Of a DNA stretch of 64,000 bases, positions 47,348 to 58,460 are shown in pieces. Made by a program: the position numbers and the translations under genes. The number at the start of each line of letters is the position of its first letter. The stretch's first letter is position 1. Source of the stretch: Xestospongia bergquistia (lineage: Eukaryota > Porifera > Demospongiae > Haplosclerida > Petrosiidae); the NCBI GenBank assembly GCA_963965975.1, contig OZ014412.1, positions 15,142,849 through 15,206,848 on the forward strand, given 5' to 3'. The notes beneath the pieces are model-generated. The model did no database searches. It saw only the letters and a program-made list of their open reading frames with translations, and was not told the origin of the DNA.

Positions 47348-48919
47348 GTGAGTGTATATATAATTAATTTTTCATATTGATTTTTTCTGCTTAGAGTTCT
47401 TGAAAACTAGTGATAAGTAATACTTTATATTATATGAAGATAATGTTCTACTTAATATTTGCACACTCAATGAACTTACATTAAGCAATTATAAATTAAA
47501 TTAAGGACATTTTATATATAGTAACTTTAAAAAAGATGTCAACAATGAAACTTCAATTTTGATATTAATAAAACATTTTATAACTAAATAATTGTGCTCA
47601 TAACAGTACATTTCAAAATATTTTTCATAATATGAGTTACAGAAGTAATAAATGTATGTAAACTGTTACTATATATCAATGAAGTACTCTTTTGTGGACT
47701 TAGTTACATCTCCAAAACTACTGATGATCAGTATCAAATGTCTTGATAGATTAAGATTTTGGAATAATTCATTTTCTTACTAGTCTCTTGTCTTTACTAA
47801 TGTTTGTTCATTCTTTGTTTATGTCAGATATACAAAATATACAAGATAGAGGGAATATGAACAAACTAAGCACAACATTATAAACATCAAAATGTATAAG
47901 CCATATATGTTCATGAGTCCAACAAACTTTGTTGATAAATTGATAATGATGTTATCCTACTTGACACATTGCCTGACATCGAGTTAGACAATCAGGGTTT
48001 GGCTGATGTCCTCCATGTATCCTAATAGATTCCTCTATTTCATTAACTTACTACATACAAACTGTGTAGTGTATACAGAAATTCATACACACATCAAAGT
48101 TGCTTTATTGATAGTCTATATAATTTATTTAAAGGTCAATTATAGCAACTTGATATTAGAATGGTGTATTACTCAAGCTACTCATAAATGTAATATAGTG
48201 TATATTGCTGTATGTCATGAGAAAGTTATCAGTTGTATACATAAGCTTATAAAAACTTAGCCCACCTTTCCTCATTCCTTAGAATTATAATTAAATTATG
48301 TATGTTCCAAATAGTTTAAAGTTAATCATATATACTATAGTGACACAATATGTGTATTATCTGTTTAATACTCTACAAACAGTATTTAACCTTATTGATG
48401 TTTACCTACCAGGAATCCATTCTATGTTGTATAATACATAGACATCTATACATTATCTCTGAATCATTATTACTGTGTAGACTTCAATTGAACATATAGT
48501 CACAACATACATACATACATTTAAAGCTGTTAGGATACTTTAGAGCCTCTTCTTAATCGTCAATATCTGAATTTGTAACATACATTTTTGAACAGAGTAC
48601 TTGCTAAATGTTATTATACTATATTATTATATCAATATATCAATGTTCCTCTGTAAACATGCTGATAACTAAAAGTATAGAAATATACAGCTACATGGTT
48701 TTACATGTGAAATTCACAATTTGCAAGAAAGACATACCACTCGGACTAATTTAGTTATACTTTTTAACAGCAGTTTCACGAAGTCTCTGTATCCTTTCTG
48801 AAAGTGGTGTGACTAGATCACCTGTTGTCAACGATGCCACACCCCCACTTATCGTGGGGCGAAAACACAAGCTATGCTATAAAAATCAAGATATGGACCA
48901 GTGACGGAGAAGTGAAAGA
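47348..48919. other. Duplicate of the 40442-42013 flank
   Basis: No gene is seen; same content as in unit 1, including the leader hairpin and TATA-like site before the plus-strand gene. Confidence 0.8.
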
Positions 48920-50272
48920 ATGTCACAAGACTGCTATTGTCGAAGTTGTTTTCGTAATGGACAATACTTCGTTATTTACTTTCTGACAAAATATGAAAAT
49001 GCTACCAACAAACAAAAGGTATTGTCTATGCAAACAATACTTGGTACTCTGACTCTTAGTATGTGGATAATCTGGGTTTCTCTTACTTCAAACAATACAG
49101 TTCAGTTAAAAGTAGGACTGTACAATTACATACCTGACTTACAAAATGATGGATTAGCAAGTTACAAATCCATGATAGAAGGTGGATTCAATTGTCATAA
49201 ATACACTGTGAATGTCATTGTAAATAAGACATTATATTCTCCATATGGCAATATTAGAAAGTATTTGGAAGAAGATGGCTTTGATCTTATTGAAGTTGAT
49301 GCAATTTCTTTGCTAGATATTAAAGATCTCATAATTGATATACAAAATGTAATGCCAATGTCTACTGATACTCTACTGACAGCTAAAAGTGCAGTTAAGA
49401 TGGATGATCAGGTTTTAGCTTATCCAACATTGATCTGTGGCCTCTTCGTTATTGGTATGTCATCAAATGCTGACTGTTCTTTTAGAAGCTTTCAAGACAA
49501 CTTTGAAGATTTTAAGCTATCAATGGAACAATGTAGAGAACTTGTAACTCAAGTGCCATTACCATATCAAAGACTTATTGGTGGTAAAATGAATGATGAC
49601 GAAGGAAGACGGTTGACATCACTTTATTTAGATGCTTACATTGATGTACATGGACCTGAGTCTATTGAAAAAGCATTAAATGATGCACTTAATGGAATTG
49701 TTGATGCAGAAGTGTGCGGGAACTTAAAATGGTTCATCGGTCAATGTAGTAATGTTAATGAAAACAAATGTTATTGGAATTATACAGGAAGTTATGTAGA
49801 AGACAGTAAAAATGTTATCAGTGATATGGAAACTAGAAGAACAATGTTTTTGTTTAATTTTTTGGAAAGTGCTACACTAGCAAAGCAGGCTCTTAGTGGT
49901 CATCCAAGTGTAGTCATGTCTTGGCCACTTGGTCCTTTTAATTATATGATTCAATTTACTGATGCTATTGTAGTAAGTAAAAAGTCATGGGAAAGAGCTA
50001 CTGAAGACAAAAGGAATGCAATTCGTGATTTTCTCAGATATTTTACTAGCACCAGTTTACGTCTAAAGGTTGCATTCGGAGAGGATTTAAATCCTCCTCA
50101 AAATCGGTATTTACTACAAGCTACACACAGTTTTTATAAATCTACTGATGATCCTATTTATAGAGACTCATACCACCAAATAAAAAAATCAGTAGTGCCA
50201 CCATTGCTCACAGCTAATAAAAGAAAGAAAATTCATCATATTCTTGAGACTACGTGTATTAATATGAATTAG
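48920..50272 (+). CDS. Secreted thiaminase I-like protein, plus subfamily, unit 2
   Basis: The encoded 450-residue protein is identical to that of 42014-43366, with the same in-frame Met at residue 37 (49028) before the signal peptide and the same putative catalytic Cys173, Glu316 and Asp348. The reading frame is intact. If the duplication is real, the two genes double the dose of one protein rather than providing two variants. Confidence 0.75.
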   Translation: MSQDCYCRSCFRNGQYFVIYFLTKYENATNKQKVLSMQTILGTLTLSMWIIWVSLTSNNTVQLKVGLYNYIPDLQNDGLASYKSMIEGGFNCHKYTVNVIVNKTLYSPYGNIRKYLEEDGFDLIEVDAISLLDIKDLIIDIQNVMPMSTDTLLTAKSAVKMDDQVLAYPTLICGLFVIGMSSNADCSFRSFQDNFEDFKLSMEQCRELVTQVPLPYQRLIGGKMNDDEGRRLTSLYLDAYIDVHGPESIEKALNDALNGIVDAEVCGNLKWFIGQCSNVNENKCYWNYTGSYVEDSKNVISDMETRRTMFLFNFLESATLAKQALSGHPSVVMSWPLGPFNYMIQFTDAIVVSKKSWERATEDKRNAIRDFLRYFTSTSLRLKVAFGEDLNPPQNRYLLQATHSFYKSTDDPIYRDSYHQIKKSVVPPLLTANKRKKIHHILETTCINMN

Positions 50273-50941
50273 CATAAAATGCTGAATTCCAAATCACTGA
50301 TTATTTAAAATTACAAATTATATTTCAATAATTTTATAGTCAGATGTACTAGCCTATAAGTTACTCAAATTGTTAAATATAACATGACCCCTATCATTAT
50401 TTCAATATTTTTTGCAAATTATTTTTACCATGATAATTAACTAACAGCTAATATTATGTTGTGAGTTACCACAACTATATATATGCATCGTTATATTAAT
50501 AAGGTTTAAATGAATAAGAATGCAAATAAACATGGCAATGAAAAAAAATTAAAAATACTTGAATTCACCTTCAAAGTAATTTAAAAAAGAGAAAGTATGT
50601 CATAACATTAGACGACATGACAACAGATTACAAAACTGATTATTTTATGTTGCCATATTGTATACATGACTTCTTATTGATAAGGACTTGTAAAGTACTA
50701 AAACAAAGCAAAAAAAAGGAATGTCTTTCACTACCTACCAGTGATTATTGTGTCAAATACAATATGTAATTGCCTCAGGGTTAACCAGTTGGTAGGAATT
50801 AACAATATTGCTCATTTTTTGGCAGTGAACATTGTAAAACTATAGAATATATTTATTAAACAAAAAAAAAGTTCCACTTTTGATATAAGAGGCTGATTCA
50901 ATCATTTCTTTATGATAAAATTTAGAAAAATTACCATTTTC

Positions 50942-51126
50942 GGGTGGTTCTTGGTGTAACTTCACTCTGATGACCTCATCATTAAATGACAGGTAGTGAT
51001 GTCATCATATATGATGACATCATCTAAATCCATCACCTACACCCTAAACCAAACCTTATGACACATAGTGATGTCATCATCATTGTATAAGTTACATCAT
51101 CATAGAAGTTACACCAAGAAGGACCC
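50942..51126. mobile_element. hAT-like MITE, duplicated copy
   Basis: Identical to 44036-44220 with the same CCATTTTC flanks, carried along by the segmental duplication, not a second insertion. Confidence 0.8.
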
Positions 51127-51497
51127 CCATTTTCATATTTATGGTCACAAATAAAGGCATATTGCACGAGGGGTGTGGTCAAATGTTGTGAACTAATGCT
51201 TCATTTTTAAGGTTTTCACTGTTGATGATTGTTGAAAAAACATTTTAGTCATATAACTACTATGCCTACAGCTCAAACAATACATCAGTTGGGGTTGTAC
51301 AGGATCTAACACATTGACAGCGTCTGTTAATGCACACTATTCACTCTATATAAGACATAACATCAATATATTAATGTACCTTTATTGTTTGTAGAACTAG
51401 TATTTTACTTAGAGCAAATCAAAACATTCAACTGTAAATGCATGAAAAATCAAAAAAAATTCTAATGGATGTTTAATTGTTATCAAATTGTGTTCAT

Positions 51498-52795
51498 TTA
51501 CAGTTCACTTTTTATCTTTTTATTTTTACTTTCACTTTTTATCTTTTTATTTTTACTTGATCCAGTACACTTTTCTTCTAGGACTTCTTCCATTAGCTTT
51601 CTATCCTCAGATGATAAAGAGGGTGCAGCTACAGATCTTTGCAATTGCCAATATAAATCTTGATATATTGGATCATCAACAGACTTGTAAAACATCTCAT
51701 TAGCTTGGAGAAGGTAACGGGTTTTAGGAGGACTAAGGTCCTCTCCAAGTGCAATCTTGCGGCGTAAATCATATCCAGTAAAGTACTTGACAAACTCACG
51801 AATTGCATTTCGTTTTTCTTCACTTGCTGCCTCCCATGCTTTTTTACTTACTACTAAAGCATCAGTGAATTGAACCATATAATTTGAAGGACCTAAAGGC
51901 CATGATGTTGCAGAATATGGACAAAAGTCAGTTTCAAGCATAATCTTAGCAGTTATTTCAGAAAACCCAAAGAAAACATTGTATTCTCATTTTTGATGTC
52001 TTTGATGACATTGTCATCATCTTGGACGTAGCTTCCTGTAACGTCTTTTTGGTAACATTTATTCCCATCAGGTTCATTACCACATAAATTGATAAACCAC
52101 TTCAAATTAGTACACACATTTGAGTCAACTATTCCTTCTTTCAAATCTTGAATTGCCCTGGAAATGCTTCCCGGACCATTAATATCAACATAAGAATCCA
52201 AATAGAGAAATGGTAAGTACCATCCATCAGCATCATTCATTTTGCCACCAACTAATCTCTCATACATAGGAAAACTTGAAAGCAAACTGCTCGTACATTT
52301 TTCCATTGTCGATTTAAAATTCATAAAATCACTTCGAGATTTCCTAAGAGGGCAGCTGCATTCTGTACTCGGATACAACCCAATAATGAAATTACCACAA
52401 GCAAAAGTTGGATACCCAAAAACCTGGTTACCAACTTGAACAGCACTTCTGGCTGTAGGTAATGTATCAGTTGGCATTGGAAGAATTTGATTTATATCAA
52501 CAATGAGATCAATAATACTCAAAAGATCAGCTGTGTCAATTTCAATAAGATCAAAGTCTCCATTCAAGTAATCTTTAAGTGCTCCATAAGGAGAATAATC
52601 GTCTTCATTAACAACAGCATTTACAGTGTGATCGTCATTGTTGAATCCATTTTCAACCATTGACTTATACGAAGCTAGTTTATCACCTTGTAAGTCTGGA
52701 ATTGAATTGTAAAGACCTACTTTGAGATTAATAGCAGCAGAAGTAAGACAAATAATCCAAGCTAACAATAACTGAATAGAGATGAAGCTAATCAT
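51498..52795 (-). pseudogene. Thiaminase I-like gene, minus subfamily, unit 2 (one frameshift)
   Basis: Same gene as 44592-45890 but with one A lost from a run (AAAGAAAACATTG in place of AAAGAAAAACATTG, near 51974). The frame from the signal peptide runs 280 residues and ends FSLGFLK just before the Glu280 position; the remaining 147 codons, including Asp312, continue in another frame (51498-51941). A protein without the C-terminal lobe could not form the normal active site. One other substitution in this gene, near 52546, changes no residue. It is either a newborn pseudogene or a homopolymer error. Confidence 0.75.
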
Positions 52796-52842
52796 TATTG
52801 TATAAAGCAGTTATTACAGCCTACAAAATGTCAAAATTCACT

Positions 52843-52851
52843 CTTTATATA
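52843..52851 (-). promoter_or_regulatory. TATA box, unit 2 minus-strand copy
   Basis: TATATAAAG within GCCTATATAAAGAGTG on the minus strand, same distance to the start codon as in unit 1. Confidence 0.6.
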
Positions 52852-54037
52852 GGCTTGTTCTATACTAAGTACAATAAAAATGATTTAATGTGGACTACAT
52901 ATACAATATCCTGCCACATAAGCACATTAATGGTTTCGCTAGAGTCAACTAAGGTATGCGGCTTCCTGTGTTATATATGGTTTCAATTAGGTAGTCCAAA
53001 TGATATAGCTACAGCAATGATTCTATTAGAGTCTCCTACATATGATGATACTCTCAGTTTATGATCAAATGACATATTAATGTAATATATACATACATAC
53101 AAGATCATAGACTCCATACATGGTATATTAAATGTCCAATACAGCTAGCTGTTTATACTACAATAGGCTTTTCATAAGACTTTGTATGACTTGTAGGCTG
53201 GCATAGGTTAGTTAGTGGTTATTAGAAGCCAGTCTAAATAAGACTATGTTATTGTGCCATGTATATAGTTTGCTCAGGTGTGCTACCTTTATTGTTTTTT
53301 TATTTTATTTTTACACTTCGTTGTATAGTTTGAGACAATTGGGCTACTAAGTAAACCATTGGGCTACTGACTAAACAACAATCATTATATTTATTATATA
53401 ACCTAACAATATGTTGGTTGTTGTTTATGTATTATTGTACTGCTTCTGTATATTCTTATACTGGTGTTATAGCTATATATAAAAGCCATTGTTATCTAAA
53501 GAAACTAATTTTTGATCTACTTACTACACATGCATTACGACACTAATGTAATAAGGTCTGACTAGTGTCAGTTGAAGCTACCTGTATTAAGTATGGCTTT
53601 AGGTATCAAACATATTAAGCAAACTAAACTGTGTTTTCTTACCAACTTTAGCCAAATAGTCAGGGTGAACTAAAGTGAGCAACTCTTTTTTAAGTATCTG
53701 ATTGATTATTACTAAATAAATAAAAACTAAAATAACAACTAAAGTAATAAAATAATAATAATAAAAAGGAATAGAACAAAGCAAAAGCGACCCCTATAAC
53801 AGCAACAAAATGATTTAGAAGATCATTATAATTTGAAGGTCTTGGATTGATCTTAGATGTATCCGTTAAGATAAACGCTTGTAAGTATTTTTTATTATTT
53901 TTGTCCTACTACAAAGGAAGTTATTATTGCAACCACAAAGGAAATCACTGTGTGCAAACGAAGTTAATATATATTAATAACAATATGATCACAAACAGTT
54001 TAATAGAAAGTAATTTATAATAATATAAAATGATAAT

Positions 54038-56055
54038 GTTTTATAACTTTCTGTTAGAAAGGATGAGCTGATGTAGATATTTAGTTATTTAGTGAGGAAT
54101 CTTACAACTTTGATTTAATGACATTTCTCCTTAGAATAGATAAGACAAAATGACTTAAAATTCACAAGATTATTTTAAAATGATATACAAAATAAAAACT
54201 TAAGTATGTCTGACTTTACTTTTCAATTTTTTAATAGTCATTAATCTATACAATGTTCCAGTCAACTATCCAAAGCAGATATTGTAAGTATCATGTATGA
54301 CCAACTAACATAAGAATGTAATGTTTTTGATTTAAAGGGCAGTTAACTTGCCTATACACACCAAAGAAAGCCCCAATTAATGATTTGATAATCTAAAAAC
54401 AACAATAACCTTATAATTTATGTTATAAAAATAAAATCTTTTAAGTTTTAAAATTTAGTCATCATTGTTAAAATATGAAGTATGTGGTGGGTTATCAATT
54501 ATCAGTGTGTAATAATGAAGGTGGGCGTGTCATGAGTTTGGTCCTCTAAGGTTAATGAAAATTAAAAATGAATTATAATACTTATACTATCAAGAATATT
54601 AGATTCTGCATCCAAATTACTTGAGCATTTTAGACAATTCTTTAATGTGACAATTTCAAGCGACTTGATGCAATGGTATATATTCATATTATGAACATAT
54701 AATAGATATTTATACTGCTCCACTGGAAACTAATAAGTCTACCATTTAGTAATTATAATCCATGTCAACAAATGTATCTGCTAAAACTAATGTACCATTT
54801 AACATATCAAACTGTCATTTCATTTCATATATTAGTGCTTCAAATATGTCACTGATGATTCCTATATTATACTGGCAACTGTAGAATTATTCTGTTATAG
54901 CCATACATATCCATGCTGATTCATATTAAGTATCCATATCATGTTTATACTAGTAGATCAAATAGACAAGTAGTTGGAGTCATTGTCTAGATAGTTAATG
55001 AAACAAATTAATAAAAGAATGAGGAAACTATAATTTATAATTATTAATGCACATGTTTACTAGTAGATCATACAAACAAGTAGTGTAGTGTGTTAGTCTT
55101 TTATTGACAAACTGGCAGGCGGAGAAAGGTCTAGAAGTAATATTCTTTTGTAATATATGGAATGTGGGGCAGTATGAAAGATGTATTGGTTATGAAATTG
55201 TTATTATGGTAACCATTTTGGAAGATACGTTTTAGCAGTATAATGAGTTGTTTGATCCCTAACTCGGTATTACAGTCTAGGTATAAATAAAAGGGTAAGT
55301 GTTGATACAATTCAACAAATCTTTGCAACTCTGTTTAGACAAAATATAATTATTTCAAAATTCAGTTTATTAACAAATCACAATAGAAGCCACTCTTATA
55401 TAGGCTAGAATACAATATTCAGTATACACGAAATTCGTAATGAGTCTTCACAACAAATGTAATTATAACGTCAACAATATTAACGAACCAAGAATACATA
55501 TTCCCAGATTCAACAGTACAATAATGTTGACACCCTCATTAGCACTTGTACAACACATCTTTGTTTTCCACTTGGGAAGATGTCCAACTTCTGGGATGAC
55601 AGTAATAGCTTTTGTAACTGGATAGTTTAGTTTCCATTATGTAGTAACTAGACAATGAATTTATTATTAATGAAACCTTATGTTGTATGTAGGTGTGATG
55701 TATTGGTATGACATCATATTAGTAATTTCCTGTTTCTCTATTTATACATGTATATAAGTGGATGTGATTGTATTTTTCTCAGTCTTGTTTTTAGTATAAT
55801 CTGTTATTAGTTGTTGTTATAATTAGTTGTTGTTCTGTTCATACCATTCCTGAGGTTATAACATGTTCATTCATATGTGCATCCATCTGTCCATTGATCC
55901 ATCTTCCTATAATTCTTCTAATAATTACTAATAATAATTTTTTAATAATTAATTATTATAAATCTTTTATAATAATGCTTCTTTAAAAGTTAATTTTAAG
56001 CAGATTGGATGTTCTACAATATTTGATTGTGGAAGTGTAAACCATTACACATTAT
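54038..56055. other. Intergenic; no supported gene
   Basis: About 54270-54620 is paralogous to 58720-59075. 54717-55330 shares short stretches ('ctgctccactggaaa') with the death-domain gene's downstream region (62735-63560). A short frame at 55440-55625 has no recognisable feature. Confidence 0.45.

Positions 56056-56059
<4 letters not shown>

Positions 56060-56098
<39 letters not shown>
56060..56098. repeat. (CT)n microsatellite
   Basis: About 38 bases of uninterrupted CT repeat. Confidence 0.95.
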
Positions 56099-56101
<3 letters not shown>

Positions 56102-56603
56102 AGGTAGGCTTACTTTCTCTTATTAAAATCGTAATAATTATTCTTATCCAGAATTTTTTACCATGATGGATCCTGGCATTCCCTTTGAATGCATCATTTT
56201 TATTATATATAAGTCTGTAAAAAATTAATAAAAACATATAGCACTTATGATGGTTCACTATTTAAAAGCGTAACACAAATGTAAGCATCATTAGGTATTA
56301 TAAATTATAATTTTATTGTTATAATCATTTAATATTAATATGTCTGTTTGCATTGGTATGATACTACTTCATACAAGAAGTACTATTATATGTATAGACT
56401 TAAGTGTTATTGTAAACAATTCTCTGACTGGTTGGTTTAACTAATATATATATACGATTGCATAACTATTCCAAAAAAACAGCTTGTGTTTACTTTGTTA
56501 CGTCAAATAAGTTTGTTATATACATATACACATACAATAAATACATATGTATGTATATACATATATATACATGTACAAACATATAAATATGGCTTAAATA
56601 AAC

Positions 56604-56712
56604 CAATCAATTTTACTGTGATTAACCTTAACAATCAATTTTACTGTGATTAACCTTAACAATCAATTTTACTGTGATTAACCTTAACAATCAATTTTAC
56701 TGTGATTAACAG
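56604..56712. repeat. 28-bp tandem repeat, 4 copies
   Basis: Unit 'caatcaattttactgtgatt' plus 'aaccttaa'; four units in a row with essentially no divergence, the last one truncated at 'gattaac'. Confidence 0.95.
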
Positions 56713-56719
56713 TTCATAC

Positions 56720-56808
56720 CATAAAGTTTACATCAGTTCTATGAACAAGAGCTTGTTTTACATCATCAACTTGTCCATTATGAGCTATGTGTATAAATTT
56801 TGTTATCT
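56720..56808 (-). CDS. Possible single ankyrin-repeat exon
   Basis: The minus strand, between an acceptor (TTTTAAAACAG) and a donor (ATG-GTATGA), reads ITKFIHIAHNGQVDDVKQAL then VHRTDVNFM. The A-x-NG-xVDxVKxxL---xxDVN pattern is that of an ankyrin repeat. Only this one exon is visible; I could not find neighbours to join. It may be a remnant of an ankyrin-repeat gene or part of one with long introns. Confidence 0.35.
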
Positions 56809-57329
56809 CTGTTTTAAAATAATACATTTATAAGCATTGACATCTTTATTTAATACATTCTAATATATAAAAGCCACTATTAGTTAACTCATTGAATAGA
56901 TATTGAGTATGACTATATTTCTTAAAACTGAATATTTTAAAATTGATCACTATAACTTAATTTTATTTTAATTTTATTTTAGTATGACTCTGATACAACT
57001 GAATTAATTGTTGGTACCTAATATTTATCTTGTATCATCATAAATCTAGTTTGTCATTTTTCGAGAACAAAAAGAGGTGGTCTAAGTATCCCAACATAAG
57101 CAATTGACTAAATGTGTACATTAACATCACTACTGTGTATATTATGTAATATACTATTACAATAAGGGAATATTGCTATTTAACTACTTATTATATTGAA
57201 AAAAAAATTTGTATACATAGCATTATATTTGTTATACAAAAAAGATTTATTTTTGATATACAAGTATACAGAATTTTCATAGAGACATTAAACTTTCAAT
57301 GTTTTCTGCAAAATTATATGTCCTCAATC
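56809..57329. other. Intergenic / 3' flank of protease
   Basis: AT-rich with no gene seen. Confidence 0.5.
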
Positions 57330-58460
57330 TCAAAATGTGAGTTTAGTGAAGTATCCATAAAGCATGCTACTAGACATTAGAATGCCAAGAATTGCTTTAT
57401 CCCTTTGTGCAATAATAGCAGAGCCAGAATCACCACGTATAGTAACACCTTGTGTTAGGTCAATTTTAACAGCCTCTTCAAAGTACCCATATTTGATAAC
57501 ACCATTGATATTAAAACAGACTCTTATCTTTGCTGAAACATCTAGTATTTCCAAGTTGTTGTAAAGACATTCAGACATCCCTCCATAAAATTGGGCAAAC
57601 TCTCCTAAATCAGGATCTCGAATACCACCAACATGCCCAATCTCCTTAATTTCGGATGAGCCTTTTTCTTGAGTAATATTAGCCCAGGCAAGATCTTGTT
57701 TAGCATACATGGCAGACTCTATAGGTCTGTCATACAGAGCAACTTTTACTTGACCAGTAACTGTAGCTATTGTATCTTCAAAGTTTTCTCGATCAGAACT
57801 AGCAAGGATTTTTTTGCCAATGCTACTTTCATCAAAGCGAGTGAGTACATGAGCTGCAGACAGCAATCGATAAGTACCTTTATAATAAGTATTAACCCCC
57901 AAAGTTCCAATTGCATCAGTTGTTTCTGTTTTAACTAAACTACCTCCTTTAAAAGGTGCACTTAAGGCAAAAATTTCTCCTTCTTCAACAACTCGAACTG
58001 GTATTTCGACTTCAACCTTGTCTTCAGTTTCAAATAAAACAGACTTTGGCAAAAATATGTTAGATTCTCGAACACCCAAAGATTCTTTTACATCAATTGT
58101 TTTTGTTTTGACTAAACTTTTTTCTTCATAATTATAAGTTGCATTTAGGGCAACTATTTCTCCTTCCTCGACCATTTGAACTGGTATTTCCACTTTGACC
58201 TTATTCTCAGTCTCAAATGAAACAGACTTGGGTAGATGTAGATTAGGTCCTGCTATGCCATCACATTCTACCTTCTTCACAACACCAAAACACAGAACCT
58301 TTCTACTTGTCTTCTGGTCTCTTTTCTTTTCATCACAGTAGCTTACACTAACTATATTAGGAAAGGAGAGGTAATGACAATAGCATTCAGTTAGTCTCCT
58401 TGCATCTGAATCTGACAACATAGACTGTTCTGGTTGATGTGCCATTACCACCTCATGCAA
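57330..58460 (-). CDS. Trypsin-fold serine protease, bacterial-type N-terminus
   Basis: Intronless, 376 residues from the first ATG; MAHQPEQS at Met6 is an equally good start. No signal peptide, so probably intracellular. Catalytic triad in chymotrypsin order: His204 (LLSAAHVL), Asp256 (KQDLAWA), Ser345 (IRGDSGSAI). Residues 24-105 (NIVSVSYCDEKK, VLCFGVVKKVEC, LPKSVSFETE, VEEGEIVAL) resemble the 'NVVGVG...VVFV-K...IP' lead of bacterial trypsin-like proteases. The LPKSV-to-LGV part (76-130) is repeated at 137-189 (LPKSVLFETEDKVEVEIPV), about 55 residues each, directly before the catalytic domain. This tandem lead is unusual. The single exon and bacterial-type architecture hint at horizontal origin (inference). 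It is divergent to the beta-trefoil gene 1.4 kb away. Confidence 0.78.
   Translation of the reverse strand: MHEVVMAHQPEQSMLSDSDARRLTECYCHYLSFPNIVSVSYCDEKKRDQKTSRKVLCFGVVKKVECDGIAGPNLHLPKSVSFETENKVKVEIPVQMVEEGEIVALNATYNYEEKSLVKTKTIDVKESLGVRESNIFLPKSVLFETEDKVEVEIPVRVVEEGEIFALSAPFKGGSLVKTETTDAIGTLGVNTYYKGTYRLLSAAHVLTRFDESSIGKKILASSDRENFEDTIATVTGQVKVALYDRPIESAMYAKQDLAWANITQEKGSSEIKEIGHVGGIRDPDLGEFAQFYGGMSECLYNNLEILDVSAKIRVCFNINGVIKYGYFEEAVKIDLTQGVTIRGDSGSAIIAQRDKAILGILMSSSMLYGYFTKLTF

Larger units (their letters stand above)
47133..54037. repeat. 6.9-kb tandem duplication, unit 2
   Basis: Head-to-tail repeat of 40227-47132. The junction at 47132/47133 reads 'gataat|aatatcttatt', with a few bases of microhomology (AAT/ATA). 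Unit 2 lacks the first two EF-hand exons because the duplication began inside an intron. Confidence 0.95.

Noticed and set aside
56052-56258. Frame ending in repeated Arg-Glu
   Set aside because: Translation of the (CT)n microsatellite.
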